DNA of 64,000 nt, taken from contig NZ_LXGN01000004.1 of the NCBI RefSeq assembly GCF_009372255.1, positions 108,969-172,968 on the forward strand, read 5' to 3'. Both the position numbers and the translations under genes were made by a program. Of this stretch, positions 18,365 through 27,436 are shown piece after piece (position 1 is the stretch's first letter; each line of letters opens with the position of its first letter). The notes beneath the pieces were generated by a model. It searched no databases. It saw nothing but the letters and a program-made list of their open reading frames with translations, and was not told the DNA's origin. This DNA comes from Acinetobacter guerrae (GTDB lineage Bacteria > Pseudomonadota > Gammaproteobacteria > Pseudomonadales > Moraxellaceae).

Positions 18365-20710
18365 TTACTGTTTCAAAGCAAAAGCCATAACGTAATCGCC
18401 CACTTCATTGGAATGCGCTGCGCCGCCTACCGATACGACAATATATTGCTTCCCTGTTTGAGGTGACACATAAGTCATTGGTGTTGCACTCGCCCCAATC
18501 GGTAAACGATATTTCCAGATTTCCTGACCCGTTGCAGCATCATAAGCGCGCAGATAATAATCCTGACTTCCAGCAAAAAATAATACCCCACCAGCAGTTA
18601 CCGATGTACCTGCATAAGTTGGCATTCCCATCGCTAAAGGAATATGAGACTTGATTCCCCAAGGCCCTAAGTCTTTTGTGGTACCTACTGGAACTTGCCA
18701 CAACACTTGTTTACTTTTCATATCAATCGCGCTAATGGTACCAAACGGTGGCTCAGTACATGGTGTTTCCATGGCAGATGTCCACATCATGGTGACCATA
18801 CCATATGGTGTACCCGTTTGAGGTGAAGGCCCATGTCCTGTTCCATCGGATGGATATTTTTTACTGACCTTTGCAAACTCATCGCGTTTCACCAACCAGA
18901 ATACCGATGGAATACGAATATCATTCATATAAGCAATCTGATTTTTGGCATCGTACGCCACACTTCCCCAGTTCATTCCGCCTAAATTTCCAGGTTGCTC
19001 CAGAGTTTTATTAAAACCAACTGGAGTAAAGTCACCTTCATAGCTCATCTTTTTAAACTGGATTCGGCACACTAGTTGATCAAATAAAGTAACACCCCAA
19101 ATTTTCTTCTCATTTAAATGATCAGCACCAATGGTAGGCATACCGACTGAATATGGCTGAGTTGGAGAAAGTGGTTTTTCATCTGGAATCGGACTCTTTG
19201 AAGGTACTGGTTTTTCCACCACATCGGCAATGGGCTGACCTGTTTCACGGTTCAGCACAAAGATTTGTCCGCGTTTTGTGGTTTGCATCACTGCTGGGAC
19301 AATGTGACCATTTTGATCTGGAACATCCATCAGTGCAGGCTGTGAAGGCAAATCATAATCCCACAAATCATAATGCGTGGTTTGAAAATGCCACTTTTCT
19401 TTACCAGTACGCACATCCAATGCCACTAAAGATGAATTATATTTATTCGAAAATTCAGGACGTTCTCTACCGTAATAATCAGGCGTGTTATTACCCAATG
19501 GCACATAAACCAGCCCTAGTTTGTCGTCATAACTTAAGGTTGACCAAGAATTTGGAGTACCACGTGTATAGGTCTGACCTGTTGGCGGCAACTTATCAAT
19601 TGCAGGATTACCCAAATCCCAAGCCCATTTTAATGCACCTGTTTTTGCGTCAAAACCGCGAATTACTCCCGAAGGCTCACCTACTTCCTGATTATCAACC
19701 ACCCATCCACCAATCACGATAGTATCATTTGCAACCAGTGGTGCTGACGTTTGAAAATAGAAACCAGGTTTCACATCTCCCATGCCTGTCTTCAAATCAA
19801 CATAGCCTTGCTGACCAAACTCCTGACAAGGTTGACCTGTTTTAGCATCAAGCTCTAATAATCGTGCATCATTGGTGGTTTGCACAATACGTTGCTGGCA
19901 TTGGGCTTGATTCGCCCCCTGTGCCGCTGTTGCTGCTATAGATTTGGTTAGATTTGTCTGACGAGCATCAAAATAACCTAAACCACGACAACGTTGCCAA
20001 ATAGGTGATCGACCATTGGCATCAAATTTCCAGACTGATTTTCCTGTATCGACATCTAAAGCAGCAATAATGCCGTTACGTGAACAGCTATATAGCAGAT
20101 TATCTACCTGTAATGGCGTATTCTGATCAATCCCTGGCCCTTTATCGCCAGTATGATACGTCCATGCGACTTGCAGATTTTTAACGTTATCACGATTGAT
20201 TAAAGTAAAAGGAGAAAAACGGGTTCCTGCATTGGTACGCCCATAGGCTGTCCAATTTTCTGGCATTCCAAAAGGTGTATGCGCTTGGTAAGACTTACCA
20301 TTTGCATATTGAACATCATGGGGAAAGAAAGCGGCTATCGCCATACCAATGAAAATCACCAGTGAACCTAGACTAAAACCTAGCGTTTTGGCATTGTAAT
20401 GCTCTTTTCGTAACGCATATAACGCAACAAAAGCCAAGCCCAACGGAACCATAATTCTCGCTAGCATTGGCCAATAGGCAAACCCACGTTCGTAAATGGC
20501 CCAGAGAAAAGTTATAACTAAAGCAATGATGACTAAATAAAATCCAAGTGATTTATTTTTATACAATAAAAAACTACTCGCCAGATAAATCAGACCAAGT
20601 AAAAAGTAATAAAACGATCCACCAGCGCTAATTAAACTTATTCCTCCAATAATCAGAAATAAGCTAGTAAACAACATAACGAGGATGATTAAAAACCTAA
20701 TTATTTTCAT
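18365..20710 (-). CDS. gcd: membrane-bound PQQ-dependent dehydrogenase, glucose/quinate/shikimate family
   Basis: Protein of 781 residues. The N-terminal ~130 residues form about five membrane helices, as in membrane glucose dehydrogenase. The rest is an eight-bladed PQQ propeller facing the periplasm, with repeated W-motifs such as GKSVWKFD, GALKWAWD and GKEKWHFQ. NTPDYYGRERPEFS corresponds to the segment with the catalytic Asp of E. coli Gcd. Electrons go to ubiquinone. Glucose is the likeliest substrate, but quinate or shikimate cannot be excluded. No PQQ synthesis genes lie in this window. Confidence 0.85.
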   Translation of the reverse strand: MKIIRFLIILVMLFTSLFLIIGGISLISAGGSFYYFLLGLIYLASSFLLYKNKSLGFYLVIIALVITFLWAIYERGFAYWPMLARIMVPLGLAFVALYALRKEHYNAKTLGFSLGSLVIFIGMAIAAFFPHDVQYANGKSYQAHTPFGMPENWTAYGRTNAGTRFSPFTLINRDNVKNLQVAWTYHTGDKGPGIDQNTPLQVDNLLYSCSRNGIIAALDVDTGKSVWKFDANGRSPIWQRCRGLGYFDARQTNLTKSIAATAAQGANQAQCQQRIVQTTNDARLLELDAKTGQPCQEFGQQGYVDLKTGMGDVKPGFYFQTSAPLVANDTIVIGGWVVDNQEVGEPSGVIRGFDAKTGALKWAWDLGNPAIDKLPPTGQTYTRGTPNSWSTLSYDDKLGLVYVPLGNNTPDYYGRERPEFSNKYNSSLVALDVRTGKEKWHFQTTHYDLWDYDLPSQPALMDVPDQNGHIVPAVMQTTKRGQIFVLNRETGQPIADVVEKPVPSKSPIPDEKPLSPTQPYSVGMPTIGADHLNEKKIWGVTLFDQLVCRIQFKKMSYEGDFTPVGFNKTLEQPGNLGGMNWGSVAYDAKNQIAYMNDIRIPSVFWLVKRDEFAKVSKKYPSDGTGHGPSPQTGTPYGMVTMMWTSAMETPCTEPPFGTISAIDMKSKQVLWQVPVGTTKDLGPWGIKSHIPLAMGMPTYAGTSVTAGGVLFFAGSQDYYLRAYDAATGQEIWKYRLPIGASATPMTYVSPQTGKQYIVVSVGGAAHSNEVGDYVMAFALKQ

Positions 20711-20827
20711 ACTGAAGTGACCTTTTTTTGATCTTTTTATTTTTTATAACACATGTTTGACGTTACATGGTTGTCACTTTGTGAGCAATTATTTTACTTT
20801 TCACATAAAAATAGGAAGTTTGACGAT

Positions 20828-21883
20828 TTACACCGTCAATTTATGACCTTCTCTAATACAATAAAATGGATTAACAAATTTCGATGAAGTTTTGAGTAAA
20901 TGACTCAACTCTTGTTCTGGCTCATCACGGCTTTCATCAGTCAGTTGAAAGGTTCGATAATGAATTGCCATAGAACGTTGTGCTTGTAAGTCTAAATGTG
21001 CATGCAAGGCATCCTGCGGATTCATATGCACATACTGCATTAAATTACGCGGTTCATAAGCACCTATCGGCAACAAAGCGATTCTTGCATCCCCAAAGCG
21101 TTCATGAATTTCTTTGAAATGTGGAGAATAACCTGTATCTCCAGCAAAGTAGCAGTGACCATTGCGAGTAATCAGTGAAAAACCACCCCACAACGCTTTA
21201 TTTTGATCACGTATACCACGTCCAGAACCATGTTGAGCAGGTGTATAAGCAATCGTGACTTCATCATGAAACGGAATCATCTGCCACCAATCCATTTCAA
21301 TCACATGAAAGTCTTTAGGAAGATAATAGCGATTACCCAAACCTGTATAAATCGGCATTGCAAATTTCTGATGCAACCAATGTAAAGTCGCCAGATCCAT
21401 ATGGTCATAATGATTATGACTAAGCAAAACAGCATGAATTGTCGGTAATTGTTCCAATGCAATACCTGCTGGGCAAACACGTCGTGGACCACGCCCTTGT
21501 TGTGGACTGGCATATTCACACCAGACTGGATCTGTCAAAAAGTTAAAGGGGCCAATTTGAATCAGTACTGTTGCATGCCCAACAAACCAGACTTGCCAAT
21601 CATTCATGTCTGCATCAGGGCGATTTTTTGGTAAGGCGATGGGAGTATTAATACGATGCTCATATTCTTTCTGAATATCGACCTGCCATGTAAATGATTC
21701 GCGCGTGGCAAGCCATCGTAATAATTCTTTTGATCCTTTTGCACCAGAACGCTGGATCTGATTTTGAAAACGACTAGAACTGGCATGTTCTGAATCTGCA
21801 TAACGAAATGGTGGTTTACTCCATGTATGTGTCCAACAGGATTGAGTCGGCAATTGATAAGTTAATGTCGGCTTCTCTTTCAT
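20828..21883 (-). CDS. MBL-fold metal-dependent hydrolase (NAPE-PLD-like)
   Basis: Protein of 351 residues with the metallo-beta-lactamase fold. The metal-binding HNHYDHMD motif lies in the centre, a GHATVLIQIGPFNFLTDP strand pair precedes it, and FAGDTGYSPHF and the late IHYRTF supply further ligands. This pattern matches the N-acyl-phosphatidylethanolamine phospholipase D-like group rather than beta-lactamases. Substrate unknown. It lies in the same direction as the PQQ dehydrogenase gene, 117 bases upstream of it. Confidence 0.85.
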   Translation of the reverse strand: MKEKPTLTYQLPTQSCWTHTWSKPPFRYADSEHASSSRFQNQIQRSGAKGSKELLRWLATRESFTWQVDIQKEYEHRINTPIALPKNRPDADMNDWQVWFVGHATVLIQIGPFNFLTDPVWCEYASPQQGRGPRRVCPAGIALEQLPTIHAVLLSHNHYDHMDLATLHWLHQKFAMPIYTGLGNRYYLPKDFHVIEMDWWQMIPFHDEVTIAYTPAQHGSGRGIRDQNKALWGGFSLITRNGHCYFAGDTGYSPHFKEIHERFGDARIALLPIGAYEPRNLMQYVHMNPQDALHAHLDLQAQRSMAIHYRTFQLTDESRDEPEQELSHLLKTSSKFVNPFYCIREGHKLTV

Positions 21884-21967
21884 AGGGCAATTCGGTTATG
21901 CAGCAATAGTTTAGGGTCGAGTGTTTATCCATCTTAACGATTAAATCAAATTATGCTACTCCTCAAT

Positions 21968-22912
21968 TTATTTCTCTTGTAACCGACCTTTCATTCGCTG
22001 CAACCAGACTTGCTTAGATTGAGGTTTAATAAACAGTGCGACAATTTCAGGATAAATCTGTCTTGCTGTCATTTCGATACGATTGACACAAGCTTCAATC
22101 TCATCTGAAGTTAAATTATCTTTAAATTCAAGACTTAAAGATGCAATTACCTGATGAGCGCCCATTTGTTCAGTCAAGACACCATTTGCCGAAAAAACTG
22201 CTGGATCTTGTTGGGCAATCAATAATAGATTTTCACGCAGCTCAGGATTGGCTGTTTCACCCATTAATAAACCTTTGGTTTCACGCGCCAATAAAAAAGC
22301 AGAAATCGCCAATACAACACCGATCAAGATAGATGCCACACCATCTAATACAGGCATATTTAGATAATGCGCTGCGGTAATTCCGATTAGAGCAATAAAC
22401 AACCCAATCAATGCGGCAGAGTCTTCAAACAATACAGTAAATGTCGTCGGATCTTTACTACGCCGAAATGCTTCAAAATACCCCAGTGAACCTTTTTCTT
22501 TACGAAAACCTTTCAGTGCGACGCGCCATGAAATACCTTCACAAATAATTGCAATCCCAAGCACAATATAATTAATCATGGGAGAAACCATTTCTTCAGG
22601 TTGACGGATATGCTGTATTCCCTGATAAATTGAAACGATTGAACCCAATGCAAAGACTAATAATGAAACGATAAAAGCCCAGAAATAAAGTTCGCGCCCA
22701 TAGCCAAAGGGATGTCTAAAATTAGCAGGTTTCTGCGATTGTTTTAAACCGTGTAACAATAAAATTTCATTCAGTGTATCGACCACAGAATGTACAGCTT
22801 CACTGAGCATAGCAGAACTATTGGTGATATAAGCTGCGACAAATTTAACCAAAGCGATCACCAGATTGCCCAATAACGCCGCATAAACCACGATTTTATT
22901 TGACTCTGCCAT
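21968..22912 (-). CDS. cation diffusion facilitator family transporter
   Basis: Inner-membrane metal/proton antiporter of 314 residues with about six helices. Helix 2 contains LSEAVHSVVDTLNE (the metal-site HxxxD) and helix 5 holds FEDSAALIGLF. The cytoplasmic C-terminal domain follows. The FGYGRELYFWAF segment is typical of the ZnT9-like CDF branch. The metal (Zn, Fe, Mn or Co) cannot be decided. Confidence 0.88.
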   Translation of the reverse strand: MAESNKIVVYAALLGNLVIALVKFVAAYITNSSAMLSEAVHSVVDTLNEILLLHGLKQSQKPANFRHPFGYGRELYFWAFIVSLLVFALGSIVSIYQGIQHIRQPEEMVSPMINYIVLGIAIICEGISWRVALKGFRKEKGSLGYFEAFRRSKDPTTFTVLFEDSAALIGLFIALIGITAAHYLNMPVLDGVASILIGVVLAISAFLLARETKGLLMGETANPELRENLLLIAQQDPAVFSANGVLTEQMGAHQVIASLSLEFKDNLTSDEIEACVNRIEMTARQIYPEIVALFIKPQSKQVWLQRMKGRLQEK

Positions 22913-23273
22913 TTCAAAATCCTGTTTTTATTTTTTCATTCATTTGTTGTTATAGCGATAATCAGTTTATTTACAAAGAATTTTCCTGTTGTCATTTGTT
23001 GTTTTAAAGTCTTCATGACTCACTTTTTTCTGATGCATGCTTAGCACAGATTTTACTTTTTATTTCATAGATATAATGCCTTTAATTCCATCAGGTAAGG
23101 CAGCACTGTTATGCAAAATATTAATATATGGTGTTAAACAAGTTATGAACTTATTTCATTAATAAAATCATCTCTCTAAAACATTCAACAATTTATAATT
23201 TAACTACTCAGCCTGAGTTTTTTATGTTTTATAATTAGCTCCAAAGCTATTTTAATATTTTTTGGATAAATTT
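22913..23273. other. AT-rich intergenic region, no gene recognised
   Basis: About 360 bases between the divergent CDF transporter and LysR genes. It is AT-rich and must hold both promoters. I see no convincing ORF, strong hairpin or clear operator. Confidence 0.5.
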
Positions 23274-24158
23274 ATGGAGTTAAGGCATCTTCGTTATTTT
23301 GTCACTGTTGCAGAAGAATTAAATTTTAGTAAGGCCGCACTCAAACTTTACACTGCTCAACCCTCTTTAAGCCAACAAATTAAAGATTTAGAAGCAGATG
23401 TTGGTGTTAAATTATTAAACCGAACCAAACGCAAAGTTGAACTAACTGAAGAAGGTGCAGCATTTTTAGAACAGGCTCGTTTAACACTAATCCAAGCAGA
23501 TAAAGCTGTCGCCACAGCACGTCAGATAGCAAAAACAAAGCAACAACGTCTAAGGATTGGTTTTGTACCCACCGCGGAGATCAATGTTTTCCCTCAAGTG
23601 CTTCCACAATTACGCATTCAAAACCCTGAACTGGTGATTGAACTCATTCATATGAATGAGCAGGAGCAAATTAGTGCGCTTAAAAAAAATGAGTTGGATA
23701 TTACATTCACTCATCAAGAGCTTAATATCGACAATATTGATAGCAAAAAAATATTGAGTGAAACTTTAATCTTTGTCATTCCTGAAACGCATCCATTGGC
23801 GCAGCAACCTGTGATTCACTTAAACACTTTGAGCTATGTAGATTTTATTTTACCGAATCAAGAAGACTTTCCTACTTTACATGCACTTATCTCAAGGTTC
23901 ATCAAGCAATATCACTTAACCTTAGATACACATAAAACAGATCATCTACTGTTAGATCTCAATAAAATGGAGCATGATAACTGGTGTATGATTTTACCGT
24001 CCTATACTAAATCGATGTTGGCCCCTGATCTGGTGATCAGAACATTAGCCGCAGATTTGCCAGATTTACCCCTATTTATGAGTTTTAATGAACAGCCAAC
24101 TTCAATCAACACACAAAAATTTATTCATCTGATATCGAAAGTATTTTGTTCTGAATAA
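23274..24158 (+). CDS. LysR family transcriptional regulator (HcaR/CatM-like)
   Basis: Regulator of 294 residues starting MELRHLRYFVTVAEELNFS, the opening typical of the HcaR/BenM/CatM branch that often responds to aromatic acids. The HTH (AALKLYTAQPSLSQQIKDLE) is at about 18-40 and the effector domain follows from about 90. I chose ATG 23274 (GGA 7 bases upstream) over the TTG at 23262. No catabolic operon is adjacent, so targets are unknown. Confidence 0.87.
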   Translation: MELRHLRYFVTVAEELNFSKAALKLYTAQPSLSQQIKDLEADVGVKLLNRTKRKVELTEEGAAFLEQARLTLIQADKAVATARQIAKTKQQRLRIGFVPTAEINVFPQVLPQLRIQNPELVIELIHMNEQEQISALKKNELDITFTHQELNIDNIDSKKILSETLIFVIPETHPLAQQPVIHLNTLSYVDFILPNQEDFPTLHALISRFIKQYHLTLDTHKTDHLLLDLNKMEHDNWCMILPSYTKSMLAPDLVIRTLAADLPDLPLFMSFNEQPTSINTQKFIHLISKVFCSE

Positions 24159-24190
24159 ATCCTGATTAGATTAAATCATGCCGAATATGT

Positions 24191-24233
24191 AGCAAGCTCA
24201 TTTTATGGCATTATCATGAACGTAGCTTGCTTT
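24191..24233 (+). terminator. possible weak terminator after LysR gene
   Basis: AGCAAGCT (24191-24198) and AGCTTGCT (24224-24231) form a perfect stem, but the loop is 25 bases and the T run is short. Confidence 0.35.
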
Positions 24234-24297
24234 AGAAAATCAAATAACACTATTATTTTAACAATTACAATAACCATATCTCAGAGAAAACTTGATT

Positions 24298-24972
24298 ATG
24301 TCTTTCTTTTTACATCGGCTCAAAAGTGGTATCCATAATCGCCCACAGTTTTTTTTGGCACTCTTGATTGGCATCGTCATCTCTCTGATTTTAACCATTA
24401 TCACGCTTTGGCACTGGTCAACAATCATCTTATTCAGTTGGAATATTTCTGTAGGAATATATCTCATTCATGTTAAAAAAATGATGTGGCAAGCCGATCA
24501 TTCAGCCATGCAAACTCAAGCAAAAAAACAGGATGAGAGTAAATGGGTGATTATGCTGTTAGTGATTTTGGCCCTTTTGATGTGTCTTATTGCCATTGTG
24601 ATGCAACTTTCATCGATTACGAAAAATACGCCTTTTCAATACTGGCATTTAGGTTTAGCACTACTGACCATTATTTCAGCATGGCTATTTATGCATACCG
24701 CTTTTGCTTTGCACTATGCCCATGATTTTTATATCGCTCGTTCTTATGGAAAAGAAGACGGTCTGGACTTCCCCAAAACACGCGATCCGATGTATCCAGA
24801 TTTTGTTTATTTTAGTTATATCATCGGAACTTCAGCTCAAACTGCTGATGTTTCAATTACTTCGCAGCATATGCGCCTTTTAAATATTTTTCATGCGATG
24901 CTGGCATTTGGCTTTAATACGACGATTTTAGCAATTTGTATTAATATCGCGGCAAGTTTTATATCAGGTTAA
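24298..24972 (+). CDS. DUF1345 domain-containing membrane protein
   Basis: Integral membrane protein of 224 residues with about five hydrophobic helices. The DUF1345 hallmark near the C-terminus is present: HTAFALHYAHDFY, then DFVYFSYIIGTSAQTADVSI. Function of the family is unknown. I chose ATG 24298 over the TTG at 24292 because it gives the family-like N-terminus; the SD is weak. Confidence 0.83.
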   Translation: MSFFLHRLKSGIHNRPQFFLALLIGIVISLILTIITLWHWSTIILFSWNISVGIYLIHVKKMMWQADHSAMQTQAKKQDESKWVIMLLVILALLMCLIAIVMQLSSITKNTPFQYWHLGLALLTIISAWLFMHTAFALHYAHDFYIARSYGKEDGLDFPKTRDPMYPDFVYFSYIIGTSAQTADVSITSQHMRLLNIFHAMLAFGFNTTILAICINIAASFISG

Positions 24973-24977
24973 AACCA

Positions 24978-25003
24978 TAAGGAAAGCACATCTGCTTTCC
25001 TTA
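24978..25003. terminator. hairpin between convergent DUF1345 and HAD genes
   Basis: TAAGGAAAGCA (24978-24988) pairs perfectly with TGCTTTCCTTA (24993-25003) around CATC. Flanking T tracts are short. Confidence 0.6.
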
Positions 25004-25090
25004 AAGAACCCCATATTTAACTGAGACAAATAAAATTACGTTACTGTGCCCTTTTTCTCTGATGCACAATCCTGAGATATTGCTCGATAT

Positions 25091-25756
25091 TTAGGATTCA
25101 ATTTTTTCTTGAATCAATTGTTTCAAATAACGATGCAGTTCCGCAATATTATTCACTATCGTTAATGGCTCATATCGTTGCAATATCTCGATATCATGTA
25201 CACCATAACTCACACCAATACGAGGCATTGCGATATTCATTGCCATTTCAAGGTCATAACTACTATCACCGACCATAATCGCATTGTCCACATTTACCCC
25301 CGTAAACTGCAAAATTTCTTGCAGCATTAATGGATGTGGTTTCGACATAGTCTCACTTGCAGCACGAGTGATATCAAACAAGTCGTGACTTTGAGTCTGG
25401 GTAAGCACCCGATCCAATCCACGACGGCTTTTACCTGTTGCGACTGCCAATTTCATGCCTTGATTTTTTAAATCCTGCAAAAGTTCAGCCACGCCATCAA
25501 ACCATGCATCATGTCTGGAATTTTCTACATAATGCTCGCCATAGCTGACCAAAATCTCTTGTTGTAGATGAGGCACTTGTGGAAATAAAGTTTGCATCAC
25601 CTCAGGCAGGCCTAAACCAATAATGCTTTGTGCCGCCTCATCAGTTAAAGGTTGTTCAAATTTTGCTGCGGCAAATTTGAGGCTTGCAACAATTTGTCCC
25701 ACTGAGTTAAACAGTGTGCCATCCCAATCAAATATAATCAGTTCAGGTCGGTTCAT
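25091..25756 (-). CDS. HAD-IA family phosphatase (Gph-like)
   Basis: Phosphatase of 221 residues. It has the nucleophile motif IIFDWDGTLFNS (DxDGT), the Thr/Ser motif LAVATGKS and the metal-binding IMVGDSSYDLEMA. It resembles phosphoglycolate phosphatase and pyrophosphatase-like HADs that often follow rluC. I chose the ATG at 25756, whose ATGA overlaps the rluC stop, indicating translational coupling. A longer ORF runs upstream in frame but lies inside rluC. Confidence 0.88.
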   Translation of the reverse strand: MNRPELIIFDWDGTLFNSVGQIVASLKFAAAKFEQPLTDEAAQSIIGLGLPEVMQTLFPQVPHLQQEILVSYGEHYVENSRHDAWFDGVAELLQDLKNQGMKLAVATGKSRRGLDRVLTQTQSHDLFDITRAASETMSKPHPLMLQEILQFTGVNVDNAIMVGDSSYDLEMAMNIAMPRIGVSYGVHDIEILQRYEPLTIVNNIAELHRYLKQLIQEKIES

Positions 25757-26685
25757 TTTTTCGCTCTCAACTGTGCCACAACACTTTGAATATCTTCCGG
25801 AAGCGGTGCTTCTATGACAGGATAATCTGGTATTTCCAGACGCATCGCATGTAAACATAAACGACGTGCTTCTGGCCCTGTATAAACGGTTTGATGACCA
25901 TATTTATCATCCCCGACCAATGGATGACCAATACTTAGACCGTGTACCCGAATCTGATGCGTACGTCCAGATAATGGCGAGGCATAGACCAGTGTTGCAT
26001 CCTTAAAGCGCTCCGCAATGACCCATTCAGTTTTACTTGGTTTGCCTTCTTTAGAAACACGAACACGACGTTCACCATTGGCCAATTCATAACGCAATAA
26101 TGGGGCATCGATCAGTTGCTTATCTAGACTCACCTGCCCTTTAACTAAAGCAGCATAAGTTTTACGGATTTTATGTTCTCTTAATAAATCTTGAAGATGT
26201 TTTAAGGTACTGCGTTTTTTGCTGATCATAACCAACCCAGAGGTATCTCGGTCGATACGATGAATCAGTTCAAGATATTTTTTACCCGTCGCAGCACGTA
26301 ATGCTTCAATCAAGCCATAGGCGACACCACTCCCGCCATGCACCGCAATTCCCGCAGGTTTATTGATGACCAATAACCCTTCATCTTCATAAACTACACG
26401 CTTTAATAAACTTTGTGCCACTTGATCACTCACAGGCGCAGCAGTTTCATCTTTTGGTTCATAACGAATAGGGGCAACCCGAATCTGATCACCAATATTA
26501 AGCTTGCTTTCTGCCTTAATGCGTTTTTTATTGACCCGTACCTGCCCTTCACGAATCAGCCGATAAATTCGACTTTTAGGCACACCTTTTAAGCGACTAA
26601 ATAAAAAATTATCAATGCGCTGCCCTGCTTGATGCTCATCCACGTCAAACCAAGTGACACTTTGCCATTGCTGTGTAGAATTCAT
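25753..26685 (-). CDS. rluC: 23S rRNA pseudouridine synthase RluC
   Basis: RluA-type synthase of 310 residues, expected to modify U955, U2504 and U2580 of 23S rRNA. An N-terminal S4 RNA-binding domain (about 18-75, GQRIDNFLFSRLKGVPKSRIYR) precedes the catalytic domain with HRIDRDTSGLV, which contains the active-site Asp. In Acinetobacter, as in E. coli, it lies next to and divergent from rne. Its stop overlaps the start of the HAD gene. Confidence 0.92.
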   Translation of the reverse strand: MNSTQQWQSVTWFDVDEHQAGQRIDNFLFSRLKGVPKSRIYRLIREGQVRVNKKRIKAESKLNIGDQIRVAPIRYEPKDETAAPVSDQVAQSLLKRVVYEDEGLLVINKPAGIAVHGGSGVAYGLIEALRAATGKKYLELIHRIDRDTSGLVMISKKRSTLKHLQDLLREHKIRKTYAALVKGQVSLDKQLIDAPLLRYELANGERRVRVSKEGKPSKTEWVIAERFKDATLVYASPLSGRTHQIRVHGLSIGHPLVGDDKYGHQTVYTGPEARRLCLHAMRLEIPDYPVIEAPLPEDIQSVVAQLRAKK

Positions 26686-26774
26686 ACAGTATTTAAAATC
26701 CGATTATTTATTAAATTTGAGTGAAAAATAACCATTTAGACAGTTGATTTCACAAGAAACATCTATTTAGCCCA

Positions 26775-26803
26775 TAGGCAGATGCTGCAAGGTTTGATAT
26801 AGT
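26775..26803 (+). promoter_or_regulatory. putative promoter of rne
   Basis: TAGGCA (26775-26780) and TATAGT (26798-26803) are 17 bases apart, both four or five of six to consensus. Transcription from about 26810 would give an rne leader of some 630 bases. Confidence 0.4.
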
Positions 26804-27039
26804 CAGCGCACGGATACCGCCGTAAGTGAACAAAAACGAAAAATATTTCAATGTTTATGAAATCCATTTTCGTTCAAGATTTCACCTAAAGCTCGGAAAG
26901 GTCCCAAAAGAATATGCCGACGCCGAAGGCTTATTATATCGGCAAAATGACAAACTGTTGCGTTTAATTATGCTTTTGCATACGCAGTTTGTTGAAAAAT
27001 ATATGTTGCCAACCTTTAATGTTGGTTATTAAACGTAAA

Positions 27040-27212
27040 CTGATGCACATCAGACACGTTGCGTCATCATGACCTTTCAGGCTCAAGCGTTGATGCATTG
27101 GAACTGCCGAGCACCGATACGACGATCATTCCGTATCAAGACTTCACAAGGTAAGTCTTCAAGCTCCGTGACAGTGAAAGTCATCATCCAATGCACCGCT
27201 CACTCGCCAGTG
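27040..27212 (+). ncRNA. structured 5' leader of rne, possible autoregulatory RNA element
   Basis: Several nested stems can be read. AGCG (27086-27089) plus TGCATTGGA (27094-27102) pairs with TCCAATGCA (27187-27195) plus CGCT (27197-27200). Inside it ACTG and GAGC (27103-27112) pair with GCTC and CAGT (27163-27175). Two hairpins sit within: GATACG/CGTATC (27116-27137) and AAGACTT/AAGTCTT (27138-27159). CTGATGCACATCAG precedes it and CACT/AGTG (27201-27212) follows. The E. coli rne leader folds into hairpins that RNase E senses to limit its own synthesis; a similar role here is inference. Confidence 0.55.
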
Positions 27213-27436
27213 AAAAGTCAGGATTCGTCGTTAATCGAAACTGGATGAATACGCGACTACTGACATCATTACAAGCATCATTCACCGAAGCTACATGTGA
27301 GATCAGGGAATTTTAGCAACAGAGCAAAAATATTTTGTGATCTGGGTTAAATAAGATGCATGATGACTGCCAATAGTTGTCCGCTTTATCGATGTTCGTA
27401 CTTTGTCTGAGTGAGTCACTATTAGGTGTCACACCC

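Noticed and set aside
19153..19722. 189-codon plus-strand ORF within the PQQ dehydrogenase gene
   Set aside because: It lies fully antisense to a well-supported gene, has no family features and is explained as a shadow frame.
25757..25858. N-terminal extension of the HAD phosphatase
   Set aside because: The extension lies inside rluC in another frame and has no phosphatase features; the ATGA overlap gives a natural start.
26826..27032. GTG-initiated ORF of 68 codons upstream of rne
   Set aside because: It has no visible SD, no recognisable family and lies within the predicted structured rne leader. It could still be a leader peptide, but the evidence is too thin to call a gene.
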